This document shows positions 10,036-20,492 of a stretch of 64,000 nt of DNA, piece after piece. The notes under the pieces are model-generated. The model searched no databases and was not told the DNA's origin. It saw only the letters and a list, made by a program, of their open reading frames with translations. The translations under genes and the position numbers were made by a program. Within the stretch, counting starts at the first letter, position 1; each line of letters starts with the position of its first letter. This stretch comes from Trichopria drosophilae (taxonomy: Eukaryota; Arthropoda; Insecta; Hymenoptera; Diapriidae), in assembly GCA_030407085.1 (NCBI GenBank), contig CM059583.1, positions 85,044,001-85,108,000 on the forward strand, read 5' to 3'.

Positions 10036-11004
10036 TCATATCTGCAGAAATTTCTGCGCAAGCAGTTCCACCACGTTTTCACGAGTCGTTGGTACTTGTT
10101 CATAAACCTTACCTTTTAGGTAACCCCATAGGAAGAAATCCGGAGATGTTAGATCAGGTGACCTCGCAGGCCAATTAATGGGGCCACCTCTACCAATCCA
10201 CCTACCATTGTAATCACGGTCTAGTATTTCCCTTGCTACTCTTGAAAAATGTGCTGGGCAACCATCATGCTGAAACCACATTGTCCGTCGGACGTCCATA
10301 ACAACATCCTCAAGTAGTAATGGTACTTCTTGTTCTAGGAAATCTCGATATTTTGTTCCATTCAAATTACCTTCAATGAAATAAGGACCAATGAGTTTAT
10401 TTCTTATGATTCCACACCAAACGTTCACCGACCAAGGACGTTGATGATTAACTTGTCGTAACCAATGGGGATTTTCTACGCTCCAATAATGCATATTATG
10501 CCTATTGACGCCACCATGGTTCGTGAATGTAGATTCATCTGAAAATAATACATTAGCAAAGAAATTGTGGTTCGTTTGCATTTTTTGAAATGCCCATTCA
10601 CAAAACACCACGCGGTTATGAAAATCATCGCCATCTAGTTCCTGGTGCAGTGAAATGTGATATGGGTGAAACTTATGACGATGCAATATTCTTTGAATAC
10701 TGTCTCTGGAAATGCCGGAATTGCGATGTAATTGTCGTGTGCTTACATGTGGATTTTGGTGAATAGCTGCTAGTACAGCTACTTCGTTAGCTTCTCCTGT
10801 AACTGTTAATCTTTGCTTCCTTTTTTTCATTTGTACGCTGCCATCAGAGTGAAAGGCATACACAACTTTGTAAAAAAAAGAACGCGAGCGAGCATTATCT
10901 GGAAAACGCTCAGCATACAACGCAACAGCATCGTCAATATTCCTCTTACATTCACCATAAATAAGAATCATTTCGATTTTTTCGGGAACTGTAGCAGGAT
11001 TCAT
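10036..11004 (-). CDS. Mariner-type transposase, DD41D spacing, 3' frameshift
   Basis: The product would cut and paste element C by binding its ends. The ATG at 11004 opens a 322-residue frame. It has an N-terminal helix-turn-helix region (residues 1-60), a second HTH around 'STRQLHRNSGISRDSIQRIL', then the catalytic core: first Asp in 'VLFSDESTF', second in 'WFQHDGCPAHF' and third in 'SPDLTSPDFF', with 41 residues between the second and third. That is longer than classic mariner (34) and matches spacing described for rosa/VISITOR-like groups. The frame stops at 10036, but another frame downstream continues to a TAA at 9950-9952 with a family-like end 'EGQHFEHLLK'. So a 1-base indel near 10055-10070 probably removes about 33 C-terminal residues. 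All three catalytic Asp are present. Activity is unknown. Confidence 0.85.
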   Translation of the reverse strand: MNPATVPEKIEMILIYGECKRNIDDAVALYAERFPDNARSRSFFYKVVYAFHSDGSVQMKKRKQRLTVTGEANEVAVLAAIHQNPHVSTRQLHRNSGISRDSIQRILHRHKFHPYHISLHQELDGDDFHNRVVFCEWAFQKMQTNHNFFANVLFSDESTFTNHGGVNRHNMHYWSVENPHWLRQVNHQRPWSVNVWCGIIRNKLIGPYFIEGNLNGTKYRDFLEQEVPLLLEDVVMDVRRTMWFQHDGCPAHFSRVAREILDRDYNGRWIGRGGPINWPARSPDLTSPDFFLWGYLKGKVYEQVPTTRENVVELLAQKFLQI

Positions 11005-11031
11005 TTTTAACTTGCAATTCGATTTAAGCAA

Positions 11032-11849
11032 TGAAGGGTAGACAAAACATAGTCACGTAAACGGAAAGTTGTTATTCTAAAAGCAAAGTGACCTCCGACC
11101 GAATTACTACCAATACAATGGACTTCAAAAACAGTCTTACACTGAGAGACCGTGAATACTAAATTTTAATATGGGGATTAGAAAGTCGCGATATCCATTT
11201 ACTTCCCTTCAGGAAAGTAGAGAAAAATGTAGGTGAATTGGTTTCGTGTGACTCAACTTATGTATAAAATGATATGCTACTTTATTTTCCAGTTATGTCG
11301 CCCTCTAGCGTTATGTAACAGAACCGGCGCCGGTGATGGCCGAAATGCAAGCGATGTACATGTATGAAACCACGTGAGTTCTCTCGGGGTCCGGTAGATG
11401 GCGTCGAAATCCCCAAATGAAGTAAGAGTTTCGTTTTGTTTAATAGAAGCTGGTTTGACCGTCAATGCTCAGCTTATTTATTCTCATTTCGGAAAAAACA
11501 TACAGAGAGAGAATGAATGAGCTGAGTGAAGGGACATGACGCGTTTTTTAATGGATTGCGTGATGTCCTCTTTTTGTTTATTAAATAATAAATTTAAAAC
11601 CTAAAATGTAATTTTATTGAAGGTAGAAAACTTATTTATAAAATTGCTTCCATATTGTATGCACAATTTTTATGTAATCAGTTTTGATTTTTAATATGAA
11701 GAATATCAATTATTCATAATCTTAATTTTTCGAATGGACATTATTAAAATTTCATATTCAGAATAACAATTTTCGCAATTGATATTACTAAATTCTAATA
11801 TTAAAAATTCTAATATTAGAATTTTTAATATTAAATTTTCATAAAGGGA
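11032..11849. other. Unrecognised sequence inside element C
   Basis: AT-rich sequence between the transposase start and the right-end repeats. The transposase promoter should lie just above 11004 on the minus strand, but I see no clear signal. Confidence 0.4.
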
Positions 11850-12255
11850 TCAAATTGTCCCTATTTGCCCCCTGGATGCCCCCCTTCGTGTCGAACAACT
11901 TTCATCCGACAACTTTTTTGATTCTGTGCATAGTTCTCGAGGTATTTCAATGTCTTCAGATAAATTTGGATTTTTATCGATTACAGCGCCACCTGTGAAC
12001 CAAAATGCAATAGCTCCTAGGTCAAATTGGTGTACTTTTTTCCGGAGAATCCAAATCTGCAATAAAAACTGGTGGTTCCTATTTAAGTTTTATTGTTTTT
12101 GCCCCCACTCCACCCCCAGGGGATGGGGGAGGGGGTAAATTTAATTATCACTGGATGCCCCCCTTTGTGTCGAACAACTTTCATCCGACAACTTTTTTGA
12201 TTCTGTGCATAGTTCTCGAGATATTTCGATGTCTTTATATAAATCGGCCACCCTG
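11850..12255 (-). repeat. 279-bp tandem repeat, ~1.5 units (right end of C)
   Basis: This is the reverse complement of the 8420-9180 units. The 'ctggatgcccccct' marker repeats at about 11872 and 12151, again 279 bp apart. It forms the right inverted end of element C. Confidence 0.92.
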
Positions 12256-12269
12256 TATAATTGAAGAAA

Positions 12270-12395
12270 GCCACTTCAAGCGAGGGAATCACTTGCGCTT
12301 AATAAATTAATATTTGTTTTGTTATTAAATTCAACATCTAATAATTTAGCGTTACCCATCCTACTTCGTCGAACCACGTGGACAAACTACAAAGA
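12270..12395 (+). repeat. Dispersed repeat, copy 1 (see 28194)
   Basis: It shares 'cttcaagcgagg', 'ttaataaattaatattt' and 'ctacttcgtcgaacca' (1-2 changes each) with 28194-28330, in the same order and orientation. The other copy lies about 270 bp upstream of a copia RT fragment, so an LTR or untranslated part of a copia-like element is possible but unproven. Confidence 0.65.
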
Positions 12396-12905
12396 CATCC
12401 TGATATTACAATAATTCGGTCCGGATATATTCAAGTAAAATGCTGCTAACACACATAATTCTCTCTGAAAAAAGAACAGAAAAATGAAAAATGTACTTAA
12501 AATAAGACTTATAAATAATCGGACGCATTACTAAATAGAAAGTATTGTAAAAGTAAAATAATAAAATTAATTAGCCTAACTTATAACTTAAAACAAAATA
12601 GCTATTATTAGTATAATTCGATCGCTAACTTTGGTCGGCCGCATGTAAGTGGTTGAAGAGATGTAAGATGTGGCTGAGGATGACATATTTTGTAGATAAT
12701 ACGGTAATGAATTGCAAAAGTTGGTAACATATACTAGGAGGATTGAATTCGCGATGAGCGGCGAACTGAATTATCGATTGGGATGAATCTGGATGACAGG
12801 TGCCTGTTGGTTGACATGTCTATTTCATAATAAGTCGTACGCAATTATGACTACCAGGTCTGTCACCTCACTAGTGTAGGGAATTACATTGTTTCCAACC
12901 ACAAT
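12396..12905. other. No gene recognised
   Basis: AT-rich; it may include the 3' untranslated end of the minus-strand LINE that follows. No poly(A) or tandem tail was identified. Confidence 0.4.
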
Positions 12906-13638
12906 TTATGGTAAAGTTAGGTTCTTGATGGTAGCGAGATTCTGGGTAGAGCCGATGATGATGGCTTGAGTCTTACAGGTGAAGGGTAAGTCTATAATCT
13001 TGCGACCACCTGACCAGTTCTTCAATATGGCTATTAATACACCTAACGGTTTCATTAAGAGGACTAATTTGGGTGAAAAGATAGAACTGGGTGTCATCTG
13101 CAAAAATGATGGTGGTGTCCTGACAGTAATGGAGTTCAGAGAAAAGTGTGTTAATGACAATAATGAAGAGAACAGGTCCAAGACTAGTGCCTTGTGGGAC
13201 TCCGGATGTTGTGCACTCCAGTTGGGAGCCTTGTCCATCCAGCTCAATGATCGATTGGAATCGACCGGGCAGGAAAGAATGCATCCATTGAAGCGCAGAG
13301 TCCTCAAAACCAAGATCACGCAGGCAGGCCAGAATGACAGTATGACTAAGGGAGTCAAAGGCCTTCGAGAAATCGAACAGGGCTATGATGGTAATGTAGC
13401 TTCTGTCAATTCCCGATCGTATGTCGTCCAAGAGAAATAGCAAAGCTGTTTGCATGCTATGGATCCTACGGAACCCACATTGTTTAGGTTTAGGATGTAG
13501 CAACTGGTTCACTTGCAAGAAAGTGATGATTTGACAGGTGGCTAAGGAATCAATGACCTTGGAACGGTGAGGTGGATTTGCGATAGGACGGGTATCTGAT
13601 AGACTATGAAAATTAGCAATTTTATTGATTAGGATGAT
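12906..13638 (-). pseudogene. LINE reverse transcriptase fragment (Jockey/CR1-like), 3' part
   Basis: Minus-strand frames encode the RT palm and fingers: 'SDTRPIA' (domain 2), 'CGFRRIHSMQTALL', the first catalytic Asp in 'ALFDFSKAFDSL' (near 13374-13351), 'TSGVPQGTSLGP' (near 13209), 'FADDTQ' (catalytic Asp pair near 13104-13093) and 'WSQDYRLTL'. The closing part continues in another frame near 12973-12906 ('KTQAIIIGS'), so a frameshift is present. The 5' side of the frame is cut by element D at 13639; the preceding RT segment reappears at 14793-15150. Confidence 0.85.
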
Positions 13639-14786
13639 GTACGCACACTGCGTTTCAAGGCAAAACAGGTTAAACAAAAATGATACCAAATTCGACCACC
13701 AAGGTTTCGTTTGTACGTATTCAGAGATGAAAAACCCGTTTCTCCGGAAATCGTAGCTGATCCTTTTTCGCAGAAAAACGCGAAAACCCAATCGGGAATA
13801 ATGAATTTTTATATTTTTTTGCATTCATTTAAGAAAATTTGAAAGCCGCGAAAAAATATTCGGAACAGAAGCTTATGAATGTAAAATTTCATAAAAGAAA
13901 GTTTAGACTTAGTCAGGTAAACTTACCAATTACTGGATACGAACTGGATAGCTGGACAACCTAATCAAATTTAATACTTTGTTAGAGACGTTGTGGCAAT
14001 GTACGACTATATGTAATCAGATAGTACTCTCAGCTTTTACCACGGAACCAACGACGAGGATGTGGTAGTATATTGATTCCATTTTTTATATTTTTTTTTA
14101 TTAATGTTTATTATTTTTTTTACTTTTTGTTATTTTTTATATTTATATGATTCCTTTTATTTTGTTAATTTGAAAGTATGTATCTTCTAAAGAAAACGGA
14201 CGCTCAGCACTAACTGTTTGTTTAAGCATCTTATTCTTCTCACAAAACCATCTTGCATTATAAAAAAAAAAATAAATTACTACGACATTATTTCGTATTC
14301 GTTGCAACGAATCGACTCGTGATTTCGGCGTCATTAGAGGTCCTTTGATTTTGCGATTATCGATCAAATTACAAAAATAATAAGGTAAACATATTAATGA
14401 TTGGACATGAACATATAGCCGGACAGTCTTACTCAATTGCCACAACGTCTGTAACAATGTGTTAAATTGGATTAGATTGTCCAGCTATACGTTCGTTTCC
14501 AGTTATTGGTACGTTTACCTTACTAAATCTAAACTTTCTTGTATAAAATTTTACATTTATTACTTTCTGTTCCGAACATTTTTCGCGGCTTTCTAATTTT
14601 CATACATAAATAAAAAAAATATGAAAATTCACTATTTCCGTTGGATTTTCGCGTTTTTCTGCGAAAAGGCATCAGCTACGTTTTCCGGAGAAAAAGTTTT
14701 TTCATCTCTGTATACGTACAAATGAAACCTCGGTAATTTGGTATCATTTTTTATCAACCTATTTTGCCTTGAAGCGCAGTGCGTAC
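13639..14786. mobile_element. TIR element D (1148 bp) inside the LINE RT
   Basis: The ends are 'gtacgcacactgcgtttc' and its inverse 'gcgcagtgcgtac'. The inverted repeats extend inward to about 13990 and 14457 with blocks such as 'atgataccaaatt', 'ctccggaaa' and 'gcgaaaacc'. Flanks are the 6-bp direct repeat GATGAT at 13633-13638 and 14787-14792. LINE RT sequence lies immediately on both sides, which independently fixes the insertion. A 6-bp duplication is not typical of mariner (TA), piggyBac (TTAA) or hAT (8 bp), so the superfamily is open. Confidence 0.85.
14010..14457 (-). pseudogene. Unidentified ORF of element D
   Basis: A 104-residue minus-strand frame (14457-14143) includes 'VIYFFFYNARWFCEKNKML' and 'RPFSLEDTYF'. 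It is followed by an A-rich (minus) tract and a tail readable as Trp-Asn-Gln, then a Thr/Ser-rich 'TTTSSSLVP' near 14040. The architecture parallels element A (4262-4680). There is no catalytic triad and only a fraction of a transposase length, so D is probably non-autonomous. Confidence 0.3.
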
Positions 14787-14792
14787 GATGAT

Positions 14793-15150
14793 TTCCAAGT
14801 AGAAGAGAAAATGCCAGTGGAAATGGCAGATTGAAAATATGATTCAGATATGAAGAGAGGACATTAAATAATGGTTTAAGTTGTGCTAAAGAAAGGTGAT
14901 CAGGGCTTAACCCACGTGACTTATTTTAGATGTGATTGAGACTGATTAGTACTTCTTGACAGTTAAAAGAAGTGAAGGAGAATGATGGGTGTGTACTAAG
15001 TAAGGAACGATGTAGGATGTAGTCGAGAGTTACAGAATCGCATGATGGGTGAGCTGATGAGACTGAAGCCAAATGATGATTTAATGTGAGTGAAGAAAAG
15101 TGATAAAGGGCCGAATGTAATGCTACAAGCCCTAAATTCCTAAGACACTA
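14793..15150 (-). pseudogene. LINE RT fragment, 5' part of the split copy
   Basis: In broken minus-strand frames, the sequence next to element D reads like the RT segment preceding 'IILINK...SDTRPIA': a 'TGIFSSTWK' block at about 14830-14795. Blocks further up (to about 15150) are too decayed to place. It shows that D landed inside an existing LINE. Confidence 0.55.
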
Positions 15151-18100
15151 CCAAATTCTATTCGGAATAGCTCAAGCTCGACATACCGCAGATGGGCGTG
15201 CAAAGAGTAACATTTACACATGAAATTTCAACGAACACGGATTATATCTAAGGTACGAAACATTACGTACAATCGACGAGTTTGGCTGCGCTGGTTAAAC
15301 ATTTAATATTTATGAAATCTTGTTCGGTGGCGATGAGACATTCATCAATACCATCATCTTTGAGAAAAAAGATATAGCTATTACGAGCACAAACCTGTTT
15401 CTACCTAGCGTTGAGAAGGACTTTTGCGTCGATAATCGCATTACGAATTTCGGCAGAAATGAAATTTCAATGCGAAATACTGCCGAGCCGACGAAGGCAT
15501 GGTGGAAATGGCTGGACTCTTGAGCCCGATTTTATTGATGCTTATTAAATCGTTGTGTAGTCCAGCCAGCTTCAAGTGGGATAGCAAACGTATCCAAATG
15601 TCGTAGTGCGTTAGACCGGAATGCCGCTAATAATTGTTTCGGCAGACGGTCTAGCTAACGCCACAGTATGTTTTATATAGGAGTTGACCGATAACAAAGT
15701 CTTACACATCGCTGTGTTTTACTGTACTGCAGATGTTAAATTAGCAAGATCCTGGCGTATAGTATTTGTAACGTTTTTAACGGAGGCTATTTCAGCTTTT
15801 AATTAGGACTCTATGGCTATAGAATTCTTCGGAATTTATGGCTTCTAATAGATGGCTGAATTGCTGCTGACGTTGTCGTTAGCCATTGCACAGTGCACGC
15901 TTGGAGACGAGATACTACACGAAGAAGAGATTCCAAGTTAAATGGTGGGGCTTGTAAGCGCGCGAGCCTATACGAAAATTGGCGAGACGGAAGACGAGGT
16001 ACGCATTGAAAAGAGGGGACTATTACAGGATGGTGTCGACGGAGGTAAGACCGAGACGGGGGAGATAGGTAGGCAGGTAGCGGAGAGTAAAGGGAGAGGT
16101 GCGCTATACGCAATTGTACTGCTAGGAATCGAAAGGTCCCGGGATCGTACCCCGGTTCCTCTTAAAAAGTATTCTTCTGAGTTCCCCGTTTTTTTTCAAA
16201 TTTTCTACACATTTTCAGCTTTTTCATATTTTTCAGTAATTTATTTACCATCAATTTGTATTTTTAAATCAATTTAATAATAAATATTAAAAATAGCCTC
16301 GTTATAGGGAAATCTCATATATTTCGACAAGTAGGCTAAAAATATTTCTGGAGTCAATGCAGAAGTTCTCTGTGTTTGGGAAATAGGGGCTTTATGATGG
16401 GCTGTATACGGCGCAAGTGCAATTAATAAATATAGAGCACCCCTGGTCCCGGGGGAAGGCTTGAGAAAGCCGTCGTTGTCCTATTACTAAGGCAAACGTC
16501 GACTGATCCATTAACTCGTGCAAGAAATGCCGTTCACAATATAAACAAGCCTTCGTTATTACAAGTTTGCTGATGTTTCGTCCCGGGCCCGCTCACGGAC
16601 TCGTTTGTGGGGCTACGTGAAGCGGGCCCTGCCCCAGACATTGCATGCAAATATATGTAAAAATATAACGTCATATAATTAAATAGAAATATTAATTAAT
16701 AGTAATTAACAGACTAATTGCTCCCGAAATCATTTTACATAAATTATTACTTATACACAGACAAGTCCGAGCGGCGTCCCGAAGTTCACAATCAGCCGTC
16801 CGCATCTCCCGCAGTCACGGCCCAAACACTCTCCCACGCTCGAGATCTGACCGCTTAGGATCTTCCCGATGAACTGATTTGAAATACCTTCAACGGGCTT
16901 ATTTTATATTCAAGGAAATCTCCCATTAGGGCAAGACCTCGGGAAATTCAACCAAACACACAATTGGAGACAGCGACGCAGAGTCCTATGTACTCCCTTC
17001 TCATATCAGTGGGTGTTCGTCCCGTAACGGGAGGGCCCCCCTCCTAACCGACCCCAAGCAACCCGTTGTGATTATATCCCTAACACTCTGCATTACCATC
17101 TTCACGAACTGTAATAGCCATATATATATATGAATTTTAATTAATTTCTTCTCGGTTCATTTGTAGAAATATAATTTATCTTTATCATTTGACTTTATTT
17201 CCTTATTTACAAAAAAGTACATGAAAATAACAATTTTTAATATTTTTCTTTTATACCATCGTGAATTTATGATCAAATTGATTTTGTTATTAAATATATA
17301 GATTCAAAATTTCATTATCTATAACTTTCATTACATGCACTTTTCGCTTACGAAGCACGGATTTCAAGTAATTATTGATTTTATCGCAATAAAAAAGTTC
17401 CGATTGTGCGGTAAACGATTTGTTTTTTAAACGATCATATCTCCGTAAATATTGAACGTACGTCAGTATATTAGAACAGGAAAATTGTTCGTAATTTCGT
17501 CCTCTACAACTTTTGTTTGAAGCATTTTGCGATCGAAGTGGTTATTTTTTACTTAGAAGCGAAAAACTCTCGATCCTCGCGCGCATTACAGTTGCTCTGG
17601 AAAACTGCCAATATTTGAAAAATATCTATCTTGTTTTCTATTGGTCGCAGAGACTTTGTTTAAAAATGTAATTATGCGGAATTTCCACCGCTACAATTTT
17701 CGTGTCTTTCTTTTTTTCTTTTAAAGTTATATTTTTCTGCCCTATACTAATGTTTAATAAAAATTTCTCCATTTTACTGGGCTAATTATGAAACCGTCAG
17801 TGTTAAATATATCAAACAAAAAATATCCTCAAAATTAATAAATTGGTGTTCCGTTTTGTCCGGAAAGTAGAGCAGGCGTGTGTTTCTTTGCTCTGTACTT
17901 CATATCGAATTTTATTTACTCAAACCCACTTTTTGGGAGTCTAAATTTTAGCGACAAGGTCCCGGAGCGATTCAAATTGGGTTCGTCGTGAGCTTTTGTG
18001 TATTCGAGTCAATTATCCGAGATAAAATAGTTTTCACTTATCCTGCCAACTGCTGAAGTGACAGTGAACGCCTGATATTTTGAATTCTGGGTGATGTCAC

Positions 18101-18160
18101 GCGTTTTTATTTGAAGCCGGAGCCAATCTATCGGACTAGCAACGTCGGTAACTGCCGCTG
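15151..18160. other. 3 kb with no recognisable gene
   Basis: No transposase, RT or tRNA signature was found. Short frames (for example 15320-15523 and 15942-16277 on the plus strand) have no motifs. Points of structure: a strong GC hairpin at 16585-16629, a tRNA T-arm-like stretch near 16124-16150 (rejected as a gene), a GC-rich 16440-17060 segment and AT-rich sequence around 17100-17350. Confidence 0.4.
16585..16629. repeat. GC-rich hairpin
   Basis: 'gggcccgctcacg' pairs with 'cgtgaagcgggccc' (one bulged A) around an 18-nt loop. It stands out against the AT-rich surroundings. Confidence 0.75.
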
Positions 18161-18571
18161 GAACTTTTAATTCACCGACCACTTTTTTTTCATCTGGTCC
18201 AGTACCTGATCATCTGGTCCAGTATCTGGCAGCATCTCTCGACCCAGTGATTCTCGGCACATGTCGGACAAGAATTTGCCCATTAGCCAGTCGCAACCGT
18301 CCGGTACTCCTGTCAGAGCGTCTATTGGCGAGATGGTGGAACACGCCTCACCACTCCTGCGGCCGTCGATTTTAGCAGGCCACCCTACCACTGCGTCTAA
18401 GTGGGTAGCATATCGAACGCACAGCTGTAGCTCTCTCGAGGATTTTGGCTTCGTAAAGCGAAAGCGCGATTCCTGCTTTCGCTTTCGCAAGAATCGTGTT
18501 CTTTTCCTGCACACAGACGCCGAAAATTTTCAGTCTAATCTTCAGGCATTTCATCAACTCAGACGGCACTC

Positions 18572-19354
18572 ATGGAGCCTGCGCCGATCACGCAAACGAG
18601 CTTAGATATGCTACAAAAATTGCTCTTAGAAGCAATAAACAAGTCCTCAGAGAATAACTCCAGAGAAATTGCGGGAGTTAGAAATGCTATCGACGGTATC
18701 CGAAATAATCTCTCCTCGCGCATCGTTACTCTAGAGGAAAGAATAGACAGCCAAGACCAGATAATAAAATCGATCGCTGCCATATTGGGGACGCAATAAA
18801 AATTTATGAAAAGGCGAAATATTATTTTAACCGGTTTTCAACCTGGTCCGGCCACGTTAAAAACTGAGGTCCAAGCTTTTTTATCCGCGAATTTTACCTT
18901 GGTAGGGGCGATAGTCTCGGCGAGAACGATTCGAATGAACCCGCTAGCTATCTTGGCGGAATTATCCGCAGAAGAGGACAAATTTTTAATATTGTCGTCC
19001 AAAAAAACTGCCCTTAAAGATACAAAGGTCTTCATAAACCCGGACTTTACTGACAAGGAGCGTTTTATGGCCTTTCAAGCCAGAGTAGCTCGCCGGGCGG
19101 CGGTTGCTAAAGGCGTCACTTTCAAGAAAAAGGGCGATATGATCGCTATAGACAATGTATGGTTGAGATGGTCCGATGAGGATCAAAACTACACGTTGGG
19201 ATGCAGTGACCCAACTCGTCATAAGAGACCCTTTACGTCGGTGAACAGAACACACAAAACGGGGGACTCGAACTCAGCAAACGGTCGAATTTCTGCACCT
19301 GCAACTGAAATGGAAACGGATGATTCGGAGACAAATGCTCAGCAAAATTTTTGA
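18572..19354 (+). pseudogene. LINE ORF1 (coiled coil + RRM-like), one in-frame stop
   Basis: From the ATG at 18572, a helical coiled-coil stretch ('LQKLLLEAINKSSE', 'SRIVTLEERIDSQDQ') leads to a TAA at 18797-18799. The same frame continues with 'MKRRNIILTGF', an RRM-like beta strand as in L1-type ORF1 proteins, a basic 'RRAAVAKGVTFKKKGD' region and 'VWLRWSDED'. It ends at 19354. In LINEs such proteins coat the RNA. About 260 residues in total would be a normal size. The single stop makes it a pseudogene. ORF2 follows within a few bases. Confidence 0.75.
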
Positions 19355-20178
19355 ACCATTCCCGTCAAAAAATTCGTCAGAAACAAATTCACACTACGCC
19401 TTCTTCCAGTACCACGGGGACGTCTCCCCCACGCGCCGCCACGTCTACCAGGAGTCCGTCAGAATTATTAAAAATTGTATTTTGGAATGCGCACGGTTTT
19501 GTAAATATTAAGAATAATACGTTTTTTTGCCGTTTAAAATTGTTAACTACTCGGAAACGTGGTCTGACCGTGATATTGGAATTGAGGAGTTGGCTCCCGG
19601 GCACTCAGGGGTCTTCTCCCCAGCTACCCGCTCCAGTAACTTCGGACGCAGCAGTGGGGTCTCTTATCACTTATTCACTCTGACCTCATTTATACCGAAC
19701 TTGAAATTTCTCCGAATTGGATATTCTTACACGTCAATACTCTCACACATAATGTAATAATTGGCTCTTTTTATTTTTCATCTAATTCCGACCTATCGTT
19801 TTTCCTATTATCTCTCCAAGAAATAGTAGATTCCCTGATTGCCCGTTATCCGGACTTTATTTTTGTTTTGGGCGGCGACTTTAACTGTCATGTTGGCCAG
19901 TCAGATCCCTACAACGACTTCTCGCTAATTTTTGATAATTCCTCGATTCGCGCGTTACGGAGGTCATATAATGAGGTCTCCAACAGTCGTGGCTCCCTTC
20001 TTACTGAATTTATGCAAACTAATAATTTTATATTGCTAAATGGGCGTTCACCTAGTGACATTCCAGCACATTTTACTTTTTTAGCTCAGAGGGGATTCAG
20101 TGTTGTTGACCTCGTGGGGGTCTCAGCCCCTCCTTTACCATTTATTGCAGACCTTACTGTTGGCGATGACCTACACGT
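19355..20178 (+). pseudogene. LINE ORF2 endonuclease domain (EEP), frameshifted
   Basis: The apurinic-like endonuclease that nicks target DNA is recognisable in three frames: 'LKIVFWNAHGF' (near 19463), 'YSETWSD' with the catalytic Glu (near 19550) and 'GGDFNCHVG' (19868 on), followed by 'NGRSPSDIPAHFTF' and 'FSVVDLVG'. At least two frameshifts separate these blocks. The domain ends abruptly at 'GDDLHV', where the foldback MITE at 20179 is inserted; the final Ser-Asp-His motif and the RT are not seen beyond it. Confidence 0.8.
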
Positions 20179-20492
20179 CTAAGTTTTACTTTTTAGACTA
20201 GGGCTCTCGTGGACTTTTTTGTAGGAAATTTCCTCCTCTACAAAAAAGGTTTAGTAAATTTTTGCTCTATCTTGCACCGTTTTCGATACGGAAGCGATAG
20301 AACGAAGAACATCGAGTTTTTAAAACAAAAGATAAACATGGCGACGGACGCTGAATACGTTGTTTTTTATTCTATTGCTTCCGTATCAAAACGGTGCAAG
20401 ATGGAGCAAAAATTTACTAAACCTCTTTTGTAGAGGATGAAATTTCCTACAAAAAAGTCCGGGAGAGCCCTAGTCTAAAAAGTAAAACTTAG
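20179..20492. mobile_element. Foldback MITE (314 bp) in LINE ORF2
   Basis: 'ctaagttttactttttagac' at 20179 is matched by the inverse ending at 20492. Arms of about 125 bp are nearly identical (share 'gcaccgttttcgatacgg'), with a ~65-bp loop. No coding capacity. Flanks 'tacacgt' and 'gcgggag' show no clear target duplication. Confidence 0.88.

Larger units (their letters stand above)
8420..12255. mobile_element. TIR element C, mariner-type, autonomous-like
   Basis: The ends are 'cagggtggccgatttat' at 8420 and its inverse at 12255, flanked by TA (8418-8419, 12256-12257). Each end consists of 279-bp tandem units: nearly three on the left, about one and a half on the right. A minus-strand transposase frame lies between. 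At 3.8 kb it is much longer than the classic 1.3-kb mariner. Sequence at 9180-9950 and 11040-11850 within the element is not recognised; part of the former is GC-rich. Confidence 0.85.

Noticed and set aside
16119..16160. tRNA T-arm-like sequence (ccgggatcgtaccccgg)
   Set aside because: A 5-bp stem with a 7-base loop and a plausible acceptor end, but no A box, anticodon arm or matching 5' acceptor strand could be placed.
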